Position numbers and translations under genes: made by a program. The notes under the pieces were generated by a model, which had not been told where the DNA came from, did no database searches, and saw nothing but the letters and a program-made list of their open reading frames with translations. Of a stretch of 5,015 nt of DNA, positions 1 to 5,015 are shown piece after piece. Source of the DNA: Betaproteobacteria bacterium (GTDB lineage: Bacteria; Pseudomonadota; Gammaproteobacteria; Burkholderiales; Sulfuriferulaceae); assembly GCA_003455595.1 (NCBI GenBank), contig DMQT01000275.1, forward strand, positions 419 to 5,433. Direction: 5' to 3'. Within the stretch, counting starts at the first letter, position 1. Every line of letters begins with the position of its first letter.

Positions 1-198
1 TGGTCGTGGGATCCAAAAGAAACCTGGGCGCTGATCGTCTGGCTCAACTACGCTGCGTGGCTGCACATCCGTCTGGTCAAAGGCCTGCGCGGCGCCATGC
101 TGGCGTGGTGGGCCGTGGTCGGCCTGTTCGTCACCCTGTTCGCCTTCCTCGGCGTGAACATGTTCCTGTCAGGGCTGCATTCGTACGGCACTTTGTAG
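1..198 (+). CDS. ccsB: Cytochrome c biogenesis protein CcsB/ResC (CcsA-type), C-terminal fragment
   Basis: This is the 3' end of a gene that begins before the window: 65 codons in frame 1, then a TAG stop. The fragment opens with WSWDPKETWA, the end of the tryptophan-rich WWD motif that defines the heme-handling CcsA/CcsB/CcmF family. Two hydrophobic helices follow (about residues 8-22 and 33-56 of the fragment), and the C-terminus is GLHSYGTL, with a His (fragment residue 60) at a position that is a conserved heme ligand in this family. Family knowledge: in System II cytochrome c maturation this inner-membrane protein works with the ResB-type partner to carry heme to the periplasm and attach it to CXXCH motifs of apocytochromes. 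The partner gene would be expected upstream, outside the window. Naming is confused in the literature (ccsA, ccsB, resC), so the symbol is less certain than the family. Confidence 0.9.
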   Translation, partial: WSWDPKETWALIVWLNYAAWLHIRLVKGLRGAMLAWWAVVGLFVTLFAFLGVNMFLSGLHSYGTL

Positions 199-213
199 AC
201 CCGTTTCATAAGT

Positions 214-241
214 AAAAAAGCACCCATGCGGGTGCTTTTTT
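214..241. terminator. Bidirectional Rho-independent terminator between convergent genes
   Basis: A perfect inverted repeat: left arm AAAAAAGCACCC (214-225), loop ATGC (226-229), right arm GGGTGCTTTTTT (230-241). The GC core is GCACCC/GGGTGC. Because an A-tract precedes it and a T-tract follows it, the hairpin ends in a U-run when transcribed in either direction. It lies 15 nt after the ccsB stop on the plus strand and 19 nt after the stop of the minus-strand membrane protein gene, so it should end both transcripts. Confidence 0.93.
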
Positions 242-260
242 GTTGAGTGACAAGCACGCA

Positions 261-977
261 TTATTGCTTTTCAAACACATCCTTATAAGACGTGTAGTAG
301 CTAATAAAAGCCAATGGCAGCATAACCAGAAAGCCCAGCATCAGTGGAATCGTGGCAAGAATAAACAGCACGAACATCACCATGCCGTAAACCAGAAACG
401 GCACTACGTTTTTGAGCGATGCGGCAAAGCTGGTTTTCATGGCTTCGATTGCGCCGAGGTTGCGAAACACTACCAGCGCGGGGGCGAACCAGTAGGCCAT
501 CAGCAAGGGCACCAGCAGGGCGAGTGCTGCGAGCACGGCCAGCCCCGCACCCGGGCCGAGCATCTCGGGCGTGACTGCGGTGGCTGATTCGGCGTGACCT
601 TGCAGCATCAGCGTCACTAGCGCGCCTGCGCCCAGCGCGGACATCACACCGGCAATCAGGATCAGTCCGACCAGATAAATCCCGCCGATGGTCACCAGTT
701 GCGCACCATGCGATTTGAAGCCGGCGAACAGGTGCGCAATCTCCAGCTCTTCGCCCGATTCCATCGCCTTGCAGCCCAGCATCAAGCCGGCGGTAAACGC
801 CGGGGCGATCAACTGGAACAGCAGGCTGCCGAGACGTGGAATGACGCCGAGCAAACCCGCCAGCAAAAAGATCGACACGCTCAGCGCGATCCAGATCAAC
901 GGGCTTTGTTTGAACAGTGCGAATGCCTGTTTGATCCATAACCAGCCGTGGCTGGCCGGTACCTGATTGATTTCCAA
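261..977 (-). CDS. BPSS1780-family polytopic membrane protein (function unknown)
   Basis: This 238-residue protein resembles the uncharacterised betaproteobacterial BPSS1780 family: an N-terminal VPASHGWLWIKQAFALF block, then about six hydrophobic segments near residues 27-46, 51-68, 94-125, 143-163, 191-211 and 213-228. Between the later segments lies YWFAPALVVFRNLGAIEAM (162-180), and the protein ends in a tyrosine-rich SYYTSYKDVF tail (226-235). Location should be the inner membrane. No catalytic motif is visible and the role is unknown. The start is a TTG codon at 977-975, chosen because an AGGGAG Shine-Dalgarno lies 6 nt upstream and the family's N-terminal motif begins directly after it; no ATG is placed as well. 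It is the last gene of the thrB cluster, 29 bp after thrB, and is followed by the bidirectional terminator. The family assignment is from memory of the motif pattern. Confidence 0.85.
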   Translation of the reverse strand: MEINQVPASHGWLWIKQAFALFKQSPLIWIALSVSIFLLAGLLGVIPRLGSLLFQLIAPAFTAGLMLGCKAMESGEELEIAHLFAGFKSHGAQLVTIGGIYLVGLILIAGVMSALGAGALVTLMLQGHAESATAVTPEMLGPGAGLAVLAALALLVPLLMAYWFAPALVVFRNLGAIEAMKTSFAASLKNVVPFLVYGMVMFVLFILATIPLMLGFLVMLPLAFISYYTSYKDVFEKQ

Positions 978-983
978 AATACG

Positions 984-989
984 CTCCCT
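984..989 (-). promoter_or_regulatory. Ribosome binding site supporting the TTG start of the membrane protein
   Basis: On the minus strand this reads AGGGAG, a near-consensus Shine-Dalgarno, 6 nt upstream of the TTG codon at 977-975. It decides the choice of this rare start codon, and it lies wholly in the 29-bp gap after the thrB stop. Confidence 0.7.
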
Positions 990-1006
990 GTTTTTCTAAT
1001 GTGTGA

Positions 1007-1957
1007 TTAAACCCAAAGCCGCTGTAAAGCGGATTGGGCAGTAATGCGTTGTTGCAGAATGCGTCCAAAGTGCCCCGGATCCTTGGCGTGCGTCATCTCG
1101 CCCGGACGCGGAAAATGCAGATCGAACAGGCGCGACACCCAGAACCGTAACGCGGCCGCGCGCAGCATCACCGGCCAGGCGCCGCGCTCGATCGGGGTGA
1201 ATGGTCGCACCGCGTGGTAAGCCCGCAACAGCGCGAGCGTGCGCTCACTGTCGAGACTGCCATCGGGCAGCACGCACCAGTCGTTGACGGTAATCGCCAC
1301 GTCGTAGAGCCAGGTATCATGGCAGGCAAAGTAAAAGTCGATCACGCCGGACAGGCGCTCGCCGTCGAACAGCACGTTGTCGCGAAACAGATCGGCATGA
1401 ATCACGCCACGCGGCAGGTCTTGCAAACGATGCAGCGCCTGAAAGCGGATTTCATCGGCCAGCAACGTTGCGGCGGCGCTATCCAGCACCGGTGCCAGTT
1501 GTTGCGCAGTGGCTTTCCACCACGTCGTGCCGCGCGGGTTATCGCGCTGCTGCGGATAGGTTTTGCCAGCCAGGTGAATGTCGGCCAGTACTTCGCCAAC
1601 TTGCGCGCAATGTGCCACGCCGGGTGCGTCCAGTGAGCAGCCCGTCAGGCACGACACAATACTGGCTGGCTTGTCGTTCAGCGTCGCCAGCAGCGCGTTG
1701 TCCAGATCGGCCACCGGCTGCGGGCACGGCACACCGTGGCGTGCCAGGTGATCCATCAGATCAAGAAAATATGGCAACTCGTCGTGGTGCAGAATTTCAA
1801 ACAGCGTGAGCACGTAACGGCCATGGCTGGTGGTCAGAAAATAATTGGTATTTTCGATGCCCGAGGCAATGCCTTTAAGCTCGACCAGCTTGCCGACGGT
1901 ATAGCGCTTGAGCCAGCTTTCCGCCTCACTCGGGGTAACAGTGGTAAATACAGACAT
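1007..1957 (-). CDS. thrB: Homoserine kinase, APH-fold type (ThrB)
   Basis: ATP-dependent phosphorylation of L-homoserine to O-phospho-L-homoserine, the step before threonine synthase in threonine biosynthesis; cytoplasmic. The 316-residue length is normal for the type II family that shares the aminoglycoside phosphotransferase fold and is unrelated to the GHMP-type ThrB of E. coli. Visible motifs are the N-terminal KGIASGIENTNYF segment (28-40, nucleotide-binding loop region), the catalytic loop GVIHADLFRDNVLF (184-197; D189 as catalytic base, N194 as metal ligand) and the metal-binding VIDF segment with D207. The ATG at 1957 fits the family N-terminus (MSVFT followed by the WLKRYTVGKLVELKGI region), but no convincing Shine-Dalgarno precedes it. 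It lies 62 bp after the DUF2782 gene and 29 bp before the membrane protein gene. No other threonine gene is in the window, so thrB here is not in a thrABC operon. A hairpin just upstream could influence expression. Confidence 0.96.
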   Translation of the reverse strand: MSVFTTVTPSEAESWLKRYTVGKLVELKGIASGIENTNYFLTTSHGRYVLTLFEILHHDELPYFLDLMDHLARHGVPCPQPVADLDNALLATLNDKPASIVSCLTGCSLDAPGVAHCAQVGEVLADIHLAGKTYPQQRDNPRGTTWWKATAQQLAPVLDSAAATLLADEIRFQALHRLQDLPRGVIHADLFRDNVLFDGERLSGVIDFYFACHDTWLYDVAITVNDWCVLPDGSLDSERTLALLRAYHAVRPFTPIERGAWPVMLRAAALRFWVSRLFDLHFPRPGEMTHAKDPGHFGRILQQRITAQSALQRLWV

Positions 1958-1974
1958 GGTAATGGGCGATGAAA

Positions 1975-2001
1975 TCGACCGGACGCGAACCGTCTGGTCG
2001 A
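1975..2001 (-). repeat. Imperfect 11-bp inverted repeat (hairpin) upstream of thrB
   Basis: On the plus strand TCGACCGGACG (1975-1985) and CGTCTGGTCGA (1991-2001) are inverted repeats around a 5-nt loop (1986-1990). Ten of the 11 pairs are Watson-Crick. The odd position (1981/1995) is a G-U wobble if plus-strand RNA is made, but a C-A mismatch in the minus-strand mRNA of the thrB cluster. The hairpin ends 17 nt before the thrB ATG and lies in the gap after the DUF2782 stop. It lacks a proper U-tract (AUUUC follows), so it is a weak terminator candidate; an mRNA processing, stabilising or attenuation role is only possible. Confidence 0.5.
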
Positions 2002-2019
2002 GGGGTTAGAGCGAAGCGC

Positions 2020-2352
2020 TTACCACTGATGAATCACCCACATCGGCGGGCGCAGGCCGGTATCCAGACTGCCTTGGCGGATGAAGTTGCCGTCGCCGCG
2101 CTGATCCACCAAGTAATATGGTTTGCCGATTCTGGGCGTGATTTTCATCATGTAGAGCTTGCCGTGGATACGGTATTCCTCGACCTTGTCCTCGCCGCGT
2201 TTCTTGATGGTGATTTGTGGCTCATTGTCGCCTGCCATTACACCGGGCGGCGGTGGTGGCGTGTCGGGCAAGGGTTGCAGATTTTTCGGTTGGTCTGCGG
2301 CAAACGCAGCAAACGGCAACGCAAGCAGCAAGGTGGCAATGAAACGGCGCAT
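2020..2352 (-). CDS. DUF2782 domain protein, small secreted protein of unknown function
   Basis: A 110-residue protein with a clear Sec signal peptide: basic MRR start, hydrophobic core IATLLLALPF, and a likely signal peptidase I site after AFA (residue 18). The mature part is about 92 residues, so it should be periplasmic. It begins with a proline-rich linker containing five consecutive prolines (32-36), followed by a compact domain with EPQITIKKRGEDKVEEYR (44-61) and MMKITPRIGKPYYLVDQRGDG (68-88 region), ending MWVIHQW. This matches the pattern I associate with DUF2782, a small proteobacterial family found near polA and thrB. No cysteine or catalytic motif is visible and no function is claimed. 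The ATG at 2352 is supported by AAGGA 7 nt upstream. It is 50 bp after the LOG gene and 62 bp before thrB, probably in the same transcript. The proline run may need elongation factor P for efficient translation. Confidence 0.88.
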   Translation of the reverse strand: MRRFIATLLLALPFAAFAADQPKNLQPLPDTPPPPPGVMAGDNEPQITIKKRGEDKVEEYRIHGKLYMMKITPRIGKPYYLVDQRGDGNFIRQGSLDTGLRPPMWVIHQW

Positions 2353-2359
2353 GGTGGCG

Positions 2360-2364
2360 TCCTT
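2360..2364 (-). promoter_or_regulatory. Ribosome binding site of the DUF2782 gene
   Basis: AAGGA on the minus strand, 7 nt before the ATG at 2352. It is the clearest Shine-Dalgarno in the cluster and fixes the start so that the signal peptide is complete. Confidence 0.7.
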
Positions 2365-2402
2365 CGTAATTAATGGGTCAGCCCTGATTCTAGCAGAGCG
2401 GC

Positions 2403-3131
2403 CTATAGGTAAAGCTGGATTTCGCGCTCTTTGGCAGTCGGGGCGAAGCCGCGTTTTTCATAATGGTCGAAAATGGCGCTGACCACGTCTTCCGGTTCAT
2501 CAATCACTTTAATCAAATCCATGTCATCGGCGTTGATCATGCCTTCGCTTACCAGCGTACTCTTGAACCAGTCGAGCAGCCCGCTCCAGAACGGCGTGCC
2601 GACCAGAATGATCGGAATTTTGCGGCTCTTGCCGGTCTGCACCAACGTCAGCGCTTCCATCAACTCGTCCAGCGTGCCGAAGCCGCCCGGCATCACGACG
2701 TAGGCCGAGGCGAATTTGACGAACATCACCTTGCGCGCAAAAAAGTGCGCAAAGCTCTGCGAAATATCCTGGTAGGGGTTGTCGTGCTGCTCGTGCGGTA
2801 GCTGGATATTCAGCCCCACACTTGGGGATTTGCCGAAAAACGCGCCCTTGTTGGCGGCTTCCATGATGCCGGGACCACCGCCCGAAATCACCGAAAACCC
2901 AGCATCAGACAGCTGCCGTGCAATCCGTTCGGTGAGCAGGTAATAGGCATGGTCGGTCGGCGTACGCGCGCTGCCAAACAGGCTTACCGCCGGGCGGATA
3001 CTCCCCAGGCGTTCGGTCGCCGATACAAACTCTGCCATAATCTCGAACATGCGCCACGACTCGCGGGCGTTGTAACCGGCGTGTGCGGCCAATTCCGGGT
3101 CGGCAGGCGTAGGCAATTTTTCTTTTTGCAT
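2403..3131 (-). CDS. LOG-family (TIGR00730-type) nucleotide 5'-monophosphate phosphoribohydrolase
   Basis: A 242-residue Rossmann-like protein of the 'lysine decarboxylase-like'/LOG family. Characterised members cleave the N-glycosidic bond of AMP or cytokinin riboside 5'-monophosphates to release the base and ribose 5-phosphate; none is a true lysine decarboxylase. Visible motifs: AVSLFGSAR (48-56), the phosphate-binding glycine loop SGGGPGIMEAANKGA (83-97), FFARKVMFVKFA (130-141), and the signature PGGFGTLDE (148-156) with the active-site glutamate E156. Cytoplasmic. The reading frame stays open further upstream for 339 residues, but that extension is antisense to polA and unlike the family, so the ATG at 3131 (MQKEKLPTPADPEL) is preferred. 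No Shine-Dalgarno is evident before it, so the start is less sure; M28 at 3050 is a fallback but would remove family-like sequence. It is the first gene of the minus-strand cluster and is divergent from polA by only 15 bp. The substrate (AMP or another nucleotide) cannot be told from the sequence. Confidence 0.92.
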   Translation of the reverse strand: MQKEKLPTPADPELAAHAGYNARESWRMFEIMAEFVSATERLGSIRPAVSLFGSARTPTDHAYYLLTERIARQLSDAGFSVISGGGPGIMEAANKGAFFGKSPSVGLNIQLPHEQHDNPYQDISQSFAHFFARKVMFVKFASAYVVMPGGFGTLDELMEALTLVQTGKSRKIPIILVGTPFWSGLLDWFKSTLVSEGMINADDMDLIKVIDEPEDVVSAIFDHYEKRGFAPTAKEREIQLYL

Positions 3132-3135
3132 TTTT

Positions 3136-3139
3136 GGGG
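3136..3139 (+). promoter_or_regulatory. Probable ribosome binding site of polA
   Basis: A GGGG run 7 nt upstream of the polA GTG start at 3147. It is a modest Shine-Dalgarno, but the only one near the start, and it lies in the 15-bp gap between the divergent genes. It supports GTG 3147 over the in-frame TTG at 3126, which would overlap the LOG gene. Confidence 0.5.
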
Positions 3140-3146
3140 TGTCCGG

Positions 3147-5015
3147 GTGACTAAAAAACTGCTGTTGGTGGATGGATCGTCTTATCTTTATCGGGCGTTC
3201 CATGCGCTGCCGGATATGCGCAATGCGGCGGACGAACCCACCAGTGCCATCTACGGTGTGCTCAACATGCTGCGGCGCTTGAAAAAGGATTACGACGCCG
3301 ATTATAGCGCCTGCGTATTTGATGCAAAAGGCAAAACCTTCCGCGACGACTGGTATCCCGACTACAAAGCCCACCGCCCGTCCATGCCCAGCGACCTGGC
3401 ACAGCAGATTGAACCGTTGCATCAGGCTATCCGCGCGCTGGGCTGGCCGCTGCTAATGGTAGACGGCGTGGAGGCCGACGACGTCATCGGCACGCTGGCA
3501 AAAATGGCCGAAGCCGAGGGTCTTGATACGGTGATTTCCACCGGCGACAAGGACATGGCGCAACTGGTCAACACCCACGTTACCCTGATCAACACCATGA
3601 GCAACGAAACGCTGGATGAGGCCACCGTGCTGGTAAAATTCGGCGTGCCGCCCGCGCGTATTGTCGATTATCTGGCGCTGGTCGGCGACACGGTGGACAA
3701 CGTGCCCGGCGTGGAAAAAGTCGGGCCCAAAACCGCAGTCAAGCTGCTCAATGAATATGGCACGCTGGACGGGCTGATTCAAAATGCAGCAGGCGTCAAA
3801 GGCAGCGTTGGCGACAATCTGCGCCGAGCGCTCGACTGGCTGCCACTCGGCCGCAAATTAGTAACCATCCAGACCGACGTGGCGCTGCCAGTAGGCGTGC
3901 ATGCGCTGGTCATGGCCGAACCCGACCGCGCCACGCTGACCGAGCTGTTTACCCGCTACGGTTTCAAGACCTGGCTGCGCGAACTGGATAGTCCGGCGCC
4001 CGTGCCGACATCCGAAACCACCAACGCGCCAATGGCCGACCTGTTTGCCGACGCGCCCGCCCAGCACTACTACGACACCCTCCTGAGCGAGGCGCAGCTC
4101 GACGCCTGGTTAAGCAAAATACACGGTGCCGAGCTGGTTTGCGTCGATACCGAGACCACCAGCCTCGACCCGATGCAGGCGCGCATCGTCGGCCTGTCCT
4201 TCGCCATTGAGCCGCACCACGCCGCCTATCTGCCGCTGGCGCACACCGGCCCGGCCACGCCCCCGCAACTGGATCGGGACGCCGTCCTCGCGCGGCTCAA
4301 GCCGTGGCTGGAAGACCCGGCGCGGCTGAAACTGGGGCAGAACCTCAAATATGACATGCACGTGCTGGCCAACCACGGCATCCGCCTGGCGGGCGTGGCG
4401 CACGACACCCTGCTGCAATCCTACGTGGTCGAATCGCACCAGTCGCGCAACATGGACAGCCTGGCGCTGCGCCATCTGGGCGTCAAAACCATCAGCTACG
4501 CCGAGGTTGCCGGCAAGGGCGCCGCGCAGATCGGCTTCGACCAGGTGGAACTGACGCGCGCCAGCGAATACGCCGCCGAAGATGCCGACGTCACGCTGCA
4601 ACTCCATCACGCCATGTACCCGCGCATCGCCGCCGACGCCAGACTCGACTACGTCTACCGCCAACTGGAAATGCCGCTCATGCCCATCCTCTGGCAGATC
4701 GAGCGCAACGGCGTACTGCTCGATACCAAATTGCTCGACGCGCAAAGTCGTGAGCTCGGGCACACCATGCTGGCGCTGGAACAGCAGGCACACGCCGCCG
4801 CCGGGCAGCCGTTCAACCTCAATTCGCCCAAGCAGATACAGGAAATCCTGTTCGTGCAGCAGGGCCTGCCGGTGATCAAAAAAACTCCCGGCGGCGTGCC
4901 GTCCACCGATGAAGACGTGTTGAACCAACTGGCACAGGACTACCCGCTGCCCAAACTGCTGCTCGAATATCGTGGCGTCGCCAAGCTCAAATCCACCTAC
5001 ACCGACAAGCTGCCG
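3147..5015 (+). CDS. polA: DNA polymerase I (PolA), N-terminal 623 residues, cut by window end
   Basis: Template-directed DNA synthesis with nick translation, used in Okazaki fragment processing and excision repair. The frame is open from GTG 3147 to the window end without interruption; about 285-300 residues are missing compared with the usual 900-930. The 5' nuclease domain covers about residues 1-285: LLLVDGSSYLYRAFHALP (5-22, metal ligand D9), FDAKGKTFRDDWYPDYKAHRP, GVEADDVIGTL (E109, D111, D112), STGDKDMAQLV (D134, D136) and GDTVDNVPGVEKVGPKTA (D181, D184, helix-hairpin-helix). A short acidic/proline linker follows. The 3'-5' exonuclease domain (about 310-500) keeps all catalytic residues: Exo I VDTET (D334, E336), Exo II GQNLKYD (D403), Exo III YAAED (Y475, D479), so proofreading should be active. 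The polymerase domain begins near residue 510 (LEMPLMPILWQIERNGV) and the window stops at STYTDKLP, before motifs A, B and C. The GTG start is chosen because VTKKLLLVDG matches the family N-terminus. Confidence 0.98.
   Translation, partial: MTKKLLLVDGSSYLYRAFHALPDMRNAADEPTSAIYGVLNMLRRLKKDYDADYSACVFDAKGKTFRDDWYPDYKAHRPSMPSDLAQQIEPLHQAIRALGWPLLMVDGVEADDVIGTLAKMAEAEGLDTVISTGDKDMAQLVNTHVTLINTMSNETLDEATVLVKFGVPPARIVDYLALVGDTVDNVPGVEKVGPKTAVKLLNEYGTLDGLIQNAAGVKGSVGDNLRRALDWLPLGRKLVTIQTDVALPVGVHALVMAEPDRATLTELFTRYGFKTWLRELDSPAPVPTSETTNAPMADLFADAPAQHYYDTLLSEAQLDAWLSKIHGAELVCVDTETTSLDPMQARIVGLSFAIEPHHAAYLPLAHTGPATPPQLDRDAVLARLKPWLEDPARLKLGQNLKYDMHVLANHGIRLAGVAHDTLLQSYVVESHQSRNMDSLALRHLGVKTISYAEVAGKGAAQIGFDQVELTRASEYAAEDADVTLQLHHAMYPRIAADARLDYVYRQLEMPLMPILWQIERNGVLLDTKLLDAQSRELGHTMLALEQQAHAAAGQPFNLNSPKQIQEILFVQQGLPVIKKTPGGVPSTDEDVLNQLAQDYPLPKLLLEYRGVAKLKSTYTDKLP

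Noticed and set aside
240..587. 115-codon plus-strand frame beginning beside the terminator
   Set aside because: His/Gln/Lys-rich translation antisense to the membrane protein gene; no ribosome binding site and no domain.
301..1068. 255-codon minus-strand frame overlapping the membrane protein gene
   Set aside because: Out-of-frame shadow: Arg/Ala/Asp-rich translation without hydrophobic segments, crossing the thrB stop, while the alternative frame gives a coherent membrane protein with a Shine-Dalgarno.
1214..1636. Plus-strand 140-codon frame inside thrB
   Set aside because: Antisense to the intact kinase motifs of thrB; low-complexity shadow with no recognised domain.
2009..2020. Small inverted repeat AGCG-AAG-CGCT just after the DUF2782 stop
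   Set aside because: Only four to five base pairs with a 3-nt loop and no U-tract; this could easily arise by chance and is not a credible terminator.
3132..3422. 97-residue N-terminal extension of the LOG-family frame (339 residues in total)
   Set aside because: The extension is antisense to the conserved 5' nuclease motifs of polA and does not look like the LOG family N-terminus, which begins near the ATG at 3131.
3453..3782. Minus-strand 109-codon frame inside polA
   Set aside because: Antisense to the D134/D136 and D181/D184 motifs of the 5' nuclease domain; no independent support.
4110..4928. A 272-codon open frame on the minus strand inside polA
   Set aside because: It is wholly antisense to the catalytic core of polA, whose exonuclease motifs are intact in the other strand. 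Its translation is rich in Gly, Arg, Val, His and Gln without recognisable domains, as expected for the complement of GC-rich codons.
1..5015. Search for mobile elements, CRISPR repeats, tRNA genes, toxin-antitoxin or defence genes
   Set aside because: No direct repeat arrays, transposase-like frames, terminal inverted repeats, cloverleaf-like segments or accessory genes were seen; nearly all of the window is accounted for by five housekeeping or conserved genes and the end of a sixth.

Overview
The window is ordinary chromosomal housekeeping sequence. It suggests a moderately GC-rich betaproteobacterium, perhaps of the Nitrosomonadales/Gallionellales or Rhodocyclales type. That placement rests on three things remembered from family knowledge: the System II cytochrome c maturation protein CcsB, the BPSS1780-type membrane protein, and the DUF2782 - APH-fold homoserine kinase pair beside polA. 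It is an inference, not a search result.

Layout. (1) Positions 1-198 (+) hold the last 65 codons of a CcsB/ResC-type cytochrome c biogenesis protein. (2) Positions 214-241 are a perfect 12-bp inverted repeat with A/T tracts on both flanks. It sits between convergent genes and should terminate transcription from both sides. (3) Positions 261-3131 are four genes on the minus strand. In transcription order they are a LOG-family nucleotide phosphoribohydrolase (3131-2403), a small secreted DUF2782 protein (2352-2020), homoserine kinase thrB (1957-1007) and a BPSS1780-family polytopic membrane protein (977-261). Gaps of 50, 62 and 29 bp and the shared terminator suggest one transcription unit. (4) Positions 3147-5015 (+) are the first 623 codons of polA (DNA polymerase I). 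They cover the complete 5' nuclease and 3'-5' proofreading domains and the beginning of the polymerase domain, and the gene runs off the window end.

Function. The genes do not form an obvious single pathway: cytochrome c maturation, threonine biosynthesis, nucleotide salvage/hydrolysis and DNA repair/replication sit side by side. The points worth a second look are the 15-bp divergent start-to-start gap between the LOG gene and polA, an imperfect hairpin just before thrB, and two genes without assigned function (DUF2782 and BPSS1780-type) linked to thrB.

I found no tRNA, rRNA, CRISPR array, insertion sequence, phage gene or defence system. No stretch above 300 bases lacks a gene; the largest non-coding gap is about 62 bp. 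I see no previously undescribed system here.
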